18,077 nt of DNA, taken from NCBI GenBank assembly GCA_038214135.1, contig JBBQSD010000128.1:1-18077 (forward strand), in the 5' to 3' direction. Below, piece by piece: positions 1 to 6,513 of the stretch. Under the pieces are notes generated by a model, which was given only the letters and a program-made list of their open reading frames with translations, did no database searches and was not told the origin of the DNA. The position numbers were made by a program, and so were the translations under genes. How positions within the stretch are numbered: position 1 is the first letter of the stretch; each line of letters opens with the position of its first letter. This stretch comes from JANLSE01 sp038214135 (GTDB taxonomy: Bacteria; Chloroflexota; Chloroflexia; Chloroflexales; Roseiflexaceae).

Positions 1-1
1 C

Positions 2-559
2 GAGAAGATGCATGTGGCCACGCTTCAGGCCATTTCTGGCGCAGGCTACCCCGGCGTCGCATCGCTCGATATTGTCGATAATATTATCCCGAATATTGGC
101 GATGGCAGCGAAGAAGCCAAGATCGAGAGTGAACCGCTCAAGTTGCTTGGCAGCCTTAGCGATGGGCGAATCATCCCTGCTTCAACAATCATTTCGGCAC
201 AGGTCACCCGCGTTCCGGTTGTGGATGGGCACACGGCGCTACTATCGATAAAGTTTACTCATCGCCCCGATCCAATCGATGCGATTGACGCATTGACAGC
301 GTTTCGTGCCCCTGAGATCGTTCGCGACCTGCCAAGCGCACCAGAGTTCCCGGTAATTGTCCGTTCCGAAGGTGATCGGCCACAGCCACGCCGGGATCGT
401 GATGCTGGGCGCGGCATGAGCGCATCGGTTGGGCGAATTCGGCCATGCCCGCTGCTTGATCTGCGAATGGTGGTACTCTCGCATAATACGATCCGCGGAG
501 CCGCTGGCGGAGCACTGTTAAATGCAGAATTGCTCGTTGCAGAGGGAATTGTTTCGTAG
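2..559 (+). CDS. asd: Aspartate-semialdehyde dehydrogenase, C-terminal part (5' end outside window)
   Basis: This is the C-terminal part of the enzyme that reduces aspartyl phosphate to aspartate semialdehyde in the lysine, threonine and methionine pathway. The frame is open to the left edge, so the NADP-binding domain and the catalytic cysteine lie outside the window. Visible family signatures are the SGAGYPGV segment near the start, then NIIPNIGDGSEEAK, a PQPRRDRDAGRGM segment in the middle, and the closing HNTIRGAAGGALLNAE block. These match the archaeal-type Asd family, also common in Chloroflexota, better than the E. coli type. The ATG at position 8 is an internal methionine, not a start. 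The stop is at 557-559. No obvious terminator follows. A gap of about 146 bases separates it from the methyltransferase gene. Confidence 0.93.
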   Translation, partial: EKMHVATLQAISGAGYPGVASLDIVDNIIPNIGDGSEEAKIESEPLKLLGSLSDGRIIPASTIISAQVTRVPVVDGHTALLSIKFTHRPDPIDAIDALTAFRAPEIVRDLPSAPEFPVIVRSEGDRPQPRRDRDAGRGMSASVGRIRPCPLLDLRMVVLSHNTIRGAAGGALLNAELLVAEGIVS

Positions 560-591
560 CAACTGAGTGAGCAGTATGTCCCGGATGTATC

Positions 592-616
592 CGCAGATGA
601 CGCAGATGACGCAGAT
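592..616. repeat. 9-bp tandem repeat, about 2.7 copies
   Basis: The unit CGCAGATGA is repeated directly at 592-600 and 601-609, with a partial third copy from 610. It lies in the gap after asd. Short arrays of this kind are commonly scattered between genes in Chloroflexota and other environmental genomes. No role can be read from the sequence. Confidence 0.75.
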
Positions 617-705
617 TTGAGGCACCTTTGATCTGTTACTGCGAATAAAGTGCCGTTTTGCTTACCCAAGCGTAACCCACGAGCAGTTGTAGAAGGAGCG
701 TGATT

Positions 706-1533
706 ATGCCAGGTGTGAACTTTGATCGCGCCGCCGAGTATTATGATGCAACGCGGGGGTACCCGCCTGGAGTGGATGAACAATTGCGTGATGCATTGAT
801 CAAACAATTGCATCTTGCGCCACAGGCATCGATCATCGAACCAGGCATCGGCACTGGGCGAATTGCGCTACCATTCGTGCGGGCTGGCTATCGGTATACT
901 GGCGTCGATCTCTCGCTTGGCATGATGCAGGCACTGCGCCGCAAGCTCTCTGCAATCGGCAGCAGTGGCCCAGTACGCTTACAGCTCTGCCAGGGCGATA
1001 TTATGCATCTGCCGTTAGCAACACATATATTCGATGCAGCGATTATGGTGCATATTCTGCATCTTGTCGATGATTGGAAGATCGTGCTTGATGAAGCTCG
1101 GCGGGTGCTCAAGCCAGGTGCGCAGATTGCGTTAGCGAATGACAGAAACCGCGCCAACGATTCGCCAACACCGCCCGATCAGGTCTGGCCGATGTGGGCG
1201 ACTATCCTGGATGAGCTTGGTGTGCCAGCGGAGCAGCGCCGCAGCCAGGCAGTACGTGGGCTGGATGCGCGTTTTGCTGAGTATCTGCGTGGCATCGGTG
1301 CAACAATCGAGCTGGTGACACTTGTTGAATACCAGCAGCAACCGACAACAGCCAGCGAGGTCGTGGCTAGCTACCGCGACCGCATCTTCAGTAGTTGTTG
1401 GAGTCTGCCCGATTCTGTTCATGCACAGGCAGCGCAGCGATTGGAAACGTGGCTCGCAACAAGCTGCGATGATCCCAATACGCCCTATTCCTCGTCTGGA
1501 ATGATCGAGGCGATGATTGTGCAATTGCCTTGA
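706..1533 (+). CDS. Class I SAM-dependent methyltransferase
   Basis: A 275-residue protein with the Rossmann-type fold of small-molecule methyltransferases (Methyltransf_11/25 group). Motif I is EPGIGTGR at residues 45-52. The acidic residue expected to contact the ribose of S-adenosylmethionine is D68 in GVDLS. A CQGDIMHLPL motif (motif II/III region) and VLKPGAQIALAN (post-III strand) follow. The N-terminal FDRAAEYYDATRGYP is typical of the group. The substrate cannot be predicted. I chose the ATG at 706 because AAGGAG at 693-698 is spaced 7 bases from it; the GTG at 700, in the same frame, is only 1 base from that site. The amidohydrolase gene starts 17 bases after the stop, so the two are probably co-transcribed. 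Confidence 0.9.
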   Translation: MPGVNFDRAAEYYDATRGYPPGVDEQLRDALIKQLHLAPQASIIEPGIGTGRIALPFVRAGYRYTGVDLSLGMMQALRRKLSAIGSSGPVRLQLCQGDIMHLPLATHIFDAAIMVHILHLVDDWKIVLDEARRVLKPGAQIALANDRNRANDSPTPPDQVWPMWATILDELGVPAEQRRSQAVRGLDARFAEYLRGIGATIELVTLVEYQQQPTTASEVVASYRDRIFSSCWSLPDSVHAQAAQRLETWLATSCDDPNTPYSSSGMIEAMIVQLP

Positions 1534-1550
1534 TCACCTGAGAGGATAAC

Positions 1551-3158
1551 ATGCCCAACGCTGCCGATTTTATTATTACTCATGCTAATGTTCTGACCAT
1601 GAACCCCGCTATGCCAACAGCAGAAGCCGTGGCAATCGCTGGAAAGCATATTCTGTTTGTTGGTACAGATCGGGATGCAGCCACCCTGCGTGGCTCGCAC
1701 ACTCGTGTGATCGATGCTGCTGGCGCAACAATGCTGCCAGGATTGATCGACAGCCATTACCACCTGATGCTTGGATCATTGCGCTTGGATGGCATTCAGC
1801 TTGGCGATGTTGCCAATATTCAGCAATTGGCCGCAGCGATTCATGAATACGCTGCACTGCATCCAAACGATTCCTGGCTGGCTGGCTATGGGTTACGCTA
1901 TGGAACCGGGCCTGCTGGGCGCGAGCTGACCCGCCATGATCTCGATGCGATTGAGCCAATACAACCAGTGCTGCTGACTGCGTTTGATGGACACACGGCC
2001 TGGGCGAACACGCCTGCGCTTGAACTGAGCGGCGCACTGCATGGCTACGATTGTGGCCCGAATAGTGAGATCGTGATCGGTGCGGATGGCCTCGCACTGG
2101 GCGAATTGCGTGAACCAGGTGCGTTTGGGCCATTGCGTGCGCTGGTTCCCAAACCAGATGCGGCCCGAAAACGCGAACTCCTGCGGCTTGGGCTGGCCCA
2201 GGCAGCGCGGCTTGGCATCACCAGTGTTCATAACATGGATGGCGATATACACAAGCTGGCGATCTACCAGGCAGCTGAACCGGCTGGTGAGCTGACGCTG
2301 CGCGTGTATGTTCCCTATGATATCACGCCTGCAACTGAACTCACCCAGATCGCTGAGGCAGTTGCGATGCGGGATGCGTGTAATGGCCCACTCGTGCGCG
2401 CCGGTGCAGTCAAATTCTTTATGGATGGGGTGATCGAGGGCTACACCGGGTTGCTACTCGAACCATATGCGGATCGGCCAGAATGTTATGGCGATGCGAA
2501 TTTCACCCCGGAGCAGTTCAATCGGCTGGCAACCGAAGCCGATCGGCTTGGCATGCAGATCTTTGTTCACGCAATTGGCGATCTGGCGGTGCGGCGCACC
2601 CTGGATGGCTATGCGGCAGCGCGGGCTGCCAATGGAACCCGTGATAGCCGCCACCGTGTTGAACATATTGAACTCATCCATCCTGCCGATCTGGCACGCT
2701 TTGCCGAACTTGGCGTGATCGCCTCCATGCAGCCCTACCATGCGCCAATTCCACCAGATTATGGTACTGTATGGTGCGAACGGGTTGGGCGGCAGCGCTG
2801 GCAGCGCAGCTTCGCCTGGCGGCAGATCCGCGATGCTGGTGCGATATTAGCGTTCGGCAGCGATTGGCCGGTTGTCACGCAGAACCCATGGATTGGTATC
2901 CACGCAGCCATCACCCGCAGCGCCTGGGCCGCAGAAGCTCCTGCACAATCCATTTCGCTGGAAGAAACCCTGGTTGCCTATACGCGCAACGCAGCCTACG
3001 CCGAATTTCAGGAACAGCACAAGGGCATGCTCCGCATCGGTATGCTCGCCGATCTGGCGCTGCTTGATCGAGATATGATGGCACATCCCGCCAGCGAACT
3101 ATCGCAGGCGCGTGTGCATATGACGATCTGCGATGGCAGGATTGTATATGAAGGGTAA
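1551..3158 (+). CDS. YtcJ-type metal-dependent amidohydrolase
   Basis: A 535-residue member of the amidohydrolase superfamily, Amidohydro_3/YtcJ group, which hydrolyses amide or related bonds with one or two metal ions in a TIM barrel. The N-terminal beta-sandwich half (ANVLTMNPAMPTAEAVAI) leads into LPGLIDSHYHLM with the metal-binding pair H69 and H71. Later come K288 in the KFFMDG segment, H340 in FVHAIGD, H372 in RHRVEHIEL and D438 in FGSDWP, so the expected metal ligands are all present. The C-terminus (LADLALLDRD) closes the sandwich. AGAGG-like AGAGGATAAC directly before the ATG serves as ribosome binding site. Length is normal for the family. It follows the methyltransferase by 17 bases. 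The substrate is unknown; family members act on diverse N-acyl and formamide compounds. Confidence 0.92.
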   Translation: MPNAADFIITHANVLTMNPAMPTAEAVAIAGKHILFVGTDRDAATLRGSHTRVIDAAGATMLPGLIDSHYHLMLGSLRLDGIQLGDVANIQQLAAAIHEYAALHPNDSWLAGYGLRYGTGPAGRELTRHDLDAIEPIQPVLLTAFDGHTAWANTPALELSGALHGYDCGPNSEIVIGADGLALGELREPGAFGPLRALVPKPDAARKRELLRLGLAQAARLGITSVHNMDGDIHKLAIYQAAEPAGELTLRVYVPYDITPATELTQIAEAVAMRDACNGPLVRAGAVKFFMDGVIEGYTGLLLEPYADRPECYGDANFTPEQFNRLATEADRLGMQIFVHAIGDLAVRRTLDGYAAARAANGTRDSRHRVEHIELIHPADLARFAELGVIASMQPYHAPIPPDYGTVWCERVGRQRWQRSFAWRQIRDAGAILAFGSDWPVVTQNPWIGIHAAITRSAWAAEAPAQSISLEETLVAYTRNAAYAEFQEQHKGMLRIGMLADLALLDRDMMAHPASELSQARVHMTICDGRIVYEG

Positions 3159-3189
3159 ACGCTTGTCTGAAGTTTGCTCACACCATGCC

Positions 3190-3209
3190 CCGCAGGCTAA
3201 AGCCTGCGG
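3190..3209. repeat. Perfect 8-bp inverted repeat, REP-like
   Basis: CCGCAGGC and GCCTGCGG flank a TAAA loop. The hairpin is stable, but no run of T follows on either strand, so it is not a standard intrinsic terminator. Palindromes of the form AGGCTAAAGCCT are common dispersed intergenic elements in Chloroflexota and some other phyla. It lies 32 bases after the amidohydrolase stop. Confidence 0.7.
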
Positions 3210-3239
3210 ATTCAAGGGTATGCGTCGTTTGCGCTCCTG

Positions 3240-3268
3240 ATGGCTAAAAGCTGAAAGCTGAGAGCTAA
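3240..3268. repeat. Degenerate AGCTGA-type tandem repeat
   Basis: Several imperfect copies of (A)AGCTGA/GGCTAAA units run just upstream of the ribosome binding site of the aminotransferase gene. A related but weaker string sits at 4380-4400. The pattern is typical of dispersed low-complexity intergenic repeats. No regulatory role is evident. Confidence 0.5.
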
Positions 3269-3284
3269 AGAAAAGGAACCCAGC

Positions 3285-4376
3285 ATGTCTACGGAATCGA
3301 TTATTTTCACCCGCGGTGTACCCCCACCCGAGGCCTTTCCAACCGAGCAATTGGCCGAGTGTTTCGCCGATGCGCTCGCCGCAGATCCAGCGATTGTGTT
3401 GCAGTATGGGCAGCAACCCGGCTACCCGCCATTACGCAGGCTGCTTGCAGCTGAATATGGCATCAGTGATAGCGAGGTGCTGGTTGCCAATGGCTCGTTG
3501 CAGTTGCAGGATCTGATTGCCGCCGAGCTTGTGCGGCCTGGCGCAACAGTATTGACCGAACAGCCGAGTTATGATCGGGCAATTACTGTATTCCAACGCC
3601 GTGGGGCTAAAGTCATTGGCATTCCACTTCAACCCGATGGGATCGATATCGAGCGGCTTGAGGCAGCAGTGAAACGAAACGTCCCCGCCTTTCTGTATAT
3701 CATCCCCGATTTTCAGAATCCCGCTGGTGTGACGACATCATTGGCGAAGCGCCGCCGGGTTGTTGAATTGGCCGAGCAGTATGGCTTCTGGGTGCTCGAA
3801 GATGTGCCATATCGTAAGCTGCGCTATCGTGGCGATGATGTGCCAATGCTGCGCGAGATCAGCCCAACCCGAGTGTTAACCCTGACATCGTTCAGCAAGC
3901 TACTGAGCCCCGGCATGCGGGTTGGCTATCTGGTTGGCCCAAGTGCGCTGGTTGCGGCAATCACAAAACAGGGCGAGTACACCTATCTTTCACCAGTGCT
4001 GCCAACCCAGGCGGCGGTTGCCGAATATATCAAGCGTGGCTGGCTTCAACCAAATATCGATCAGCTCAAAGCACTGTATCGTCCGCGATGGGAGGCCATG
4101 CTCACGGCAGTTCGTACCCATCTCAAGGGGGTTGAATCCTCCGAACCAGATGGTGGGTTCTTTGTGAGTGTCACTCTGCCAAAAGATGCGAACATCAATG
4201 GACTGATTGAACGAGCCAAGCAGATTGGCCTGATTCTGACGCCAGGGCAGCCGTTCTTTGCCGAGCCTGATCTTGGTGAGGCCCCTGATGGCGAGCGCTT
4301 TGTGCGGCTGCCATTCTGTGCTGTCACTCCGCAACAGATCGATGAGGGTGTGCGGCGCTTAGCGAGCCTGATCTAA
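3285..4376 (+). CDS. PLP-dependent aminotransferase, class I/II (LysN/MocR catalytic type)
   Basis: A 363-residue fold-type I aminotransferase. The PLP Schiff-base lysine is K205 in SFSKLLSPGMRVGY. N145 in PDFQNPAG and D173 with Y176 in LEDVPYRKLRY are the usual cofactor contacts. GYPPLRRLLAAEYGI near residues 46-60 is typical of the 2-aminoadipate/MocR-like branch. The late arginine in RFVRLPFC probably binds the substrate carboxylate. There is no N-terminal winged-helix domain, so this is an enzyme and not a MocR regulator. AAGGA at 3273-3277 is spaced 7 bases from the ATG. Substrate preference cannot be read; aromatic, branched-chain or aminoadipate substrates are all possible. It follows the amidohydrolase after a repeat-filled gap of 126 bases. 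Confidence 0.92.
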   Translation: MSTESIIFTRGVPPPEAFPTEQLAECFADALAADPAIVLQYGQQPGYPPLRRLLAAEYGISDSEVLVANGSLQLQDLIAAELVRPGATVLTEQPSYDRAITVFQRRGAKVIGIPLQPDGIDIERLEAAVKRNVPAFLYIIPDFQNPAGVTTSLAKRRRVVELAEQYGFWVLEDVPYRKLRYRGDDVPMLREISPTRVLTLTSFSKLLSPGMRVGYLVGPSALVAAITKQGEYTYLSPVLPTQAAVAEYIKRGWLQPNIDQLKALYRPRWEAMLTAVRTHLKGVESSEPDGGFFVSVTLPKDANINGLIERAKQIGLILTPGQPFFAEPDLGEAPDGERFVRLPFCAVTPQQIDEGVRRLASLI

Positions 4377-4380
4377 CGTA

Positions 4381-4400
4381 TAGCCGATAGACTGATAGCC
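4381..4400. repeat. Weak direct repeat between aminotransferase and HAD-like gene
   Basis: TAGCCGATAG is followed by ACTGATAGCC, two imperfect copies of a GATAGC-type unit similar in character to the repeats at 3240-3268. Only two partial copies are visible, so this is a tentative call. Confidence 0.35.
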
Positions 4401-4468
4401 AAAAACGCGAGCGAAGGCTATGTTCTAAAATGCATGAACATTGAAGCACAGCAGATTTGAGGATTGAG

Positions 4469-5563
4469 ATGCGCATATACGGCCGCGGAGCCATGTCGGA
4501 TCTGTTAGATGATATGGTTGTCTATCGTAGTTTACGTCCAGCTGATCCACGATTGCCAGGGTTATCCGACATTCGGCCTGGCCGGCTGCCACGCAAGGGT
4601 GAGCCAGCCTATGCGCTGGTTGTTGCGGAAATTCTACGAGCGGCGCGCAAGCATACTGCCCCTGGTGCAGAGATCAAACGGTTGATCCTGGTTGGTGATA
4701 CACGGCGCAGCGATGGGGGGGCATTCGATACGATTTGTGCTACAACCAATTGGCGTGGTCGTGCATTCATCTGCGACGAAGTGACGGAAGCTGCGCCAGA
4801 GGTACGCTATGAGCGTGGCGCAACCTATGCGAACGCCTGGCAGTCGTTGCATGCATTCCATGCGGCACTGGAAGCAGAGGAATTCCTGATCGATACTGGC
4901 ACCGTTGTTGTGCTGGATATTGATAAAACACTGATTGGAGCCAAGGGCCGCAACCATCGCCTGATTGATCAGGCACGGCTGCGGGCGCTCCGAACGGCTG
5001 TTGCGGATGTACTTGGCGCAGATTTTAACCAGGCATCGTTTGAGGCGATCTACCATGAACTGGACCAAAGCTGCTACCATCCGCTCACCGAGGATAACCA
5101 GGATAATGTGGCCTATCTGTGTGTGATGGTTGGCGGTTCTGTGCTCGGGCTCGAAGAGCTGGGCCGATTACTTGCGGAAGGGCACGCATTCCGCGATGTG
5201 CTCGATATTGTTGGCGACCGGGTGCTTGGCTCGGCACCGTTGTTGGCACCATTTCATGATGAAATCGTTCGGCTGGTGCTCGGTGGCGATCCAACGCCAT
5301 TCAAGGTCTTCCGCCAGCGTGAGTATGCCGAAACAGTTGCATTGATGGGCAAACTGCCGGATGGTGCTGCCGATACACTGCTCACGCAAGAGATCGTCAT
5401 TACCGGTGAGATCTGGGAGTTGGCGCAGGTGTGGGCCAAACGAGGCGCACTACTGTTTGGGCTATCGGATAAACCAGATGAGGCTGCCTACCCAACACGT
5501 ACACGAACCGAGGTGGGTACATTCCCGTTACACCGCATTCGCACGCATATTATTGGCAGTTAG
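4469..5563 (+). CDS. HAD-like protein of unknown function
   Basis: A 364-residue protein that I do not recognise by name. VVVLDIDKT at residues 146-154 is a haloacid dehalogenase motif I with nucleophile D150 and acid D152. Near the C-terminus, VITGE (T312), a lysine in WAKRG, and GLSDKPDEA (D334, D337) fit HAD motifs II, III and IV. The region between about 155 and 300 would be a large cap domain. An N-terminal section of about 140 residues, with ILVGDTRRSDGGAF at 73-86, precedes motif I and is not explained by the HAD core. It is probably a phosphatase or phosphotransferase of unknown substrate. GAGG at 4459-4462 supports the ATG at 4469; a TTG at 4457 and an ATG at 4493 are in frame but have poorer spacing. 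A terminator follows directly. Confidence 0.75.
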   Translation: MRIYGRGAMSDLLDDMVVYRSLRPADPRLPGLSDIRPGRLPRKGEPAYALVVAEILRAARKHTAPGAEIKRLILVGDTRRSDGGAFDTICATTNWRGRAFICDEVTEAAPEVRYERGATYANAWQSLHAFHAALEAEEFLIDTGTVVVLDIDKTLIGAKGRNHRLIDQARLRALRTAVADVLGADFNQASFEAIYHELDQSCYHPLTEDNQDNVAYLCVMVGGSVLGLEELGRLLAEGHAFRDVLDIVGDRVLGSAPLLAPFHDEIVRLVLGGDPTPFKVFRQREYAETVALMGKLPDGAADTLLTQEIVITGEIWELAQVWAKRGALLFGLSDKPDEAAYPTRTRTEVGTFPLHRIRTHIIGS

Positions 5564-5571
5564 TTGTGTTT

Positions 5572-5617
5572 ACTTGGTGCAGCAAGGCTTCGCCTCGCCG
5601 CACCAAGTAATATTTTT
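5572..5617 (+). terminator. Intrinsic terminator after the HAD-like gene
   Basis: ACTTGGTGC at 5572-5580 pairs with GCACCAAGT at 5600-5608. The inner bases continue the stem (GC, AGGC, loop TTC, GCCT, GC) with only two A-C mismatches. The plus-strand stem is followed by AATATTTTTA. It lies between convergent genes; the minus-strand flank has no T run, so it mainly serves the plus-strand genes. Confidence 0.8.
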
Positions 5618-5642
5618 ATGGGGAGCAAAGGTTAAGTATGTG

Positions 5643-6431
5643 CTATTCGCCAACGACCGAGAGTAGATAACCCTTGCCGCGCACATTCAGAATATAGCGG
5701 GGCTGGCTTGGATCTGGCTCAAGCTTCTGGCGTAGGTGGTGAATATGCGGCTTGATCAATTCGCCGGCCTCAAGTTCGCTGGCCTCATAGCCCTGGGCAC
5801 ACTTCACCAGTTGTGCATAGCCCATCATTGTTCCAACATGCTCGGCCAAGCAGAGTAACACCCGAAACTCCGTTGGCGTTAAGGGCAACGTTTTATTATT
5901 CAGCGAAGCTAGTTGCCGCCAGGTATCGAGCTGGAGTGGGCCAACAATAACGACCCGTTCGGTCGTGCCGGTTCCAGAACCATCCAGCGGACGCCCTCCA
6001 CGCAATTCACGAACGGCCATGTCAACAGTATCCAGCAGATTTTTGCGGCGCTGGGCATCGGCGTGTGCCGCAAGGCCAGCACGCACCCGCTCAACCACCT
6101 GCGATGGTTCGGTTGTCTTCAGCAGATAATCGAAAATATTAAACTGAATACCCTCGACGGCAGTATCAAGCGATCCATGTCCAGTCAACACGATGATCGC
6201 AAGATCTGCATCCTGCTGACGGGCAGCCGCAACCACCTGCATCCCATCAATCTCAGGCATCTTCAGATCAACAAGTAACAGATCATAGCGCTGAGTAGAA
6301 AGCAGACCGATTGCTTCTGCCCCGCCCTCAGCACTGGTCACATCATACCCTGCGCGTTGAATCAACGTACTCAGCGTCAGGCGGATGTTCTTCTCATCAT
6401 CGACCACCAGCACGCGTGCGGGCTGACTCAT
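5643..6431 (-). CDS. OmpR-family-like response regulator, orphan
   Basis: A 262-residue two-domain regulator. The receiver domain covers about residues 5-118, with acidic pair D11/D12, phospho-acceptor D55 in LLLVDLKMPEIDG, T83 in VLTGHGS and K105. A linker of about 40 residues leads to a winged-helix DNA-binding domain at about 163-260 (LTPTEFRVLLCLAEH, then HIHHLRQKLEPD and VRGKGYLL). No histidine kinase gene is adjacent, so the partner is encoded elsewhere or absent. GGAGG lies 4 bases before the ATG. It follows recG on the same strand after 73 bases that hold a good promoter, so it is probably a separate transcription unit. The target genes are unknown. Confidence 0.9.
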   Translation of the reverse strand: MSQPARVLVVDDEKNIRLTLSTLIQRAGYDVTSAEGGAEAIGLLSTQRYDLLLVDLKMPEIDGMQVVAAARQQDADLAIIVLTGHGSLDTAVEGIQFNIFDYLLKTTEPSQVVERVRAGLAAHADAQRRKNLLDTVDMAVRELRGGRPLDGSGTGTTERVVIVGPLQLDTWRQLASLNNKTLPLTPTEFRVLLCLAEHVGTMMGYAQLVKCAQGYEASELEAGELIKPHIHHLRQKLEPDPSQPRYILNVRGKGYLLSVVGE

Positions 6432-6462
6432 ACGGCCTCCAGGCTAGACCAATTACGAAACG

Positions 6463-6491
6463 ATGGTACCACGAGCCTTCAGGAGCGTCAA
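6463..6491 (-). promoter_or_regulatory. Sigma-70-type promoter of the response regulator gene
   Basis: On the minus strand TTGACG (6486-6491) is spaced 17 bases from TACCAT (6463-6468), and TGG precedes the -10 as an extended -10 element. The gene start is about 30 bases downstream. The same -10 sequence is used in the asp23 promoter at 13145-13150. Confidence 0.6.
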
Positions 6492-6496
6492 ACAAT

Positions 6497-6513
6497 GCAG
6501 GGTATTACCCTGC
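6497..6513 (-). terminator. Palindrome across the recG stop codon, possible weak terminator
   Basis: GCAGGGTATTACCCTGC is a perfect palindrome centred on 6505, within the recG stop codon (6505-6507). In RNA it gives a 6-bp GC-rich stem with a 5-base loop, followed on the minus strand by ATTGTTTGA, which is only moderately T-rich. It could end the asp23-recG transcript just before the response regulator promoter. Confidence 0.4.

Noticed and set aside
700..705. GTG start for the methyltransferase
   Set aside because: The AAGGAG site is only 1 base before this GTG but 7 bases before the ATG at 706.
259..813. 184-residue open frame on the minus strand opposite asd
   Set aside because: It overlaps a clear coding region, has no recognisable domain, and is explained by the codon use of asd and the following gap.
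3190..3209. Intrinsic terminator after the amidohydrolase gene
   Set aside because: The hairpin is perfect, but no T run follows on either strand; it fits a dispersed palindrome better.
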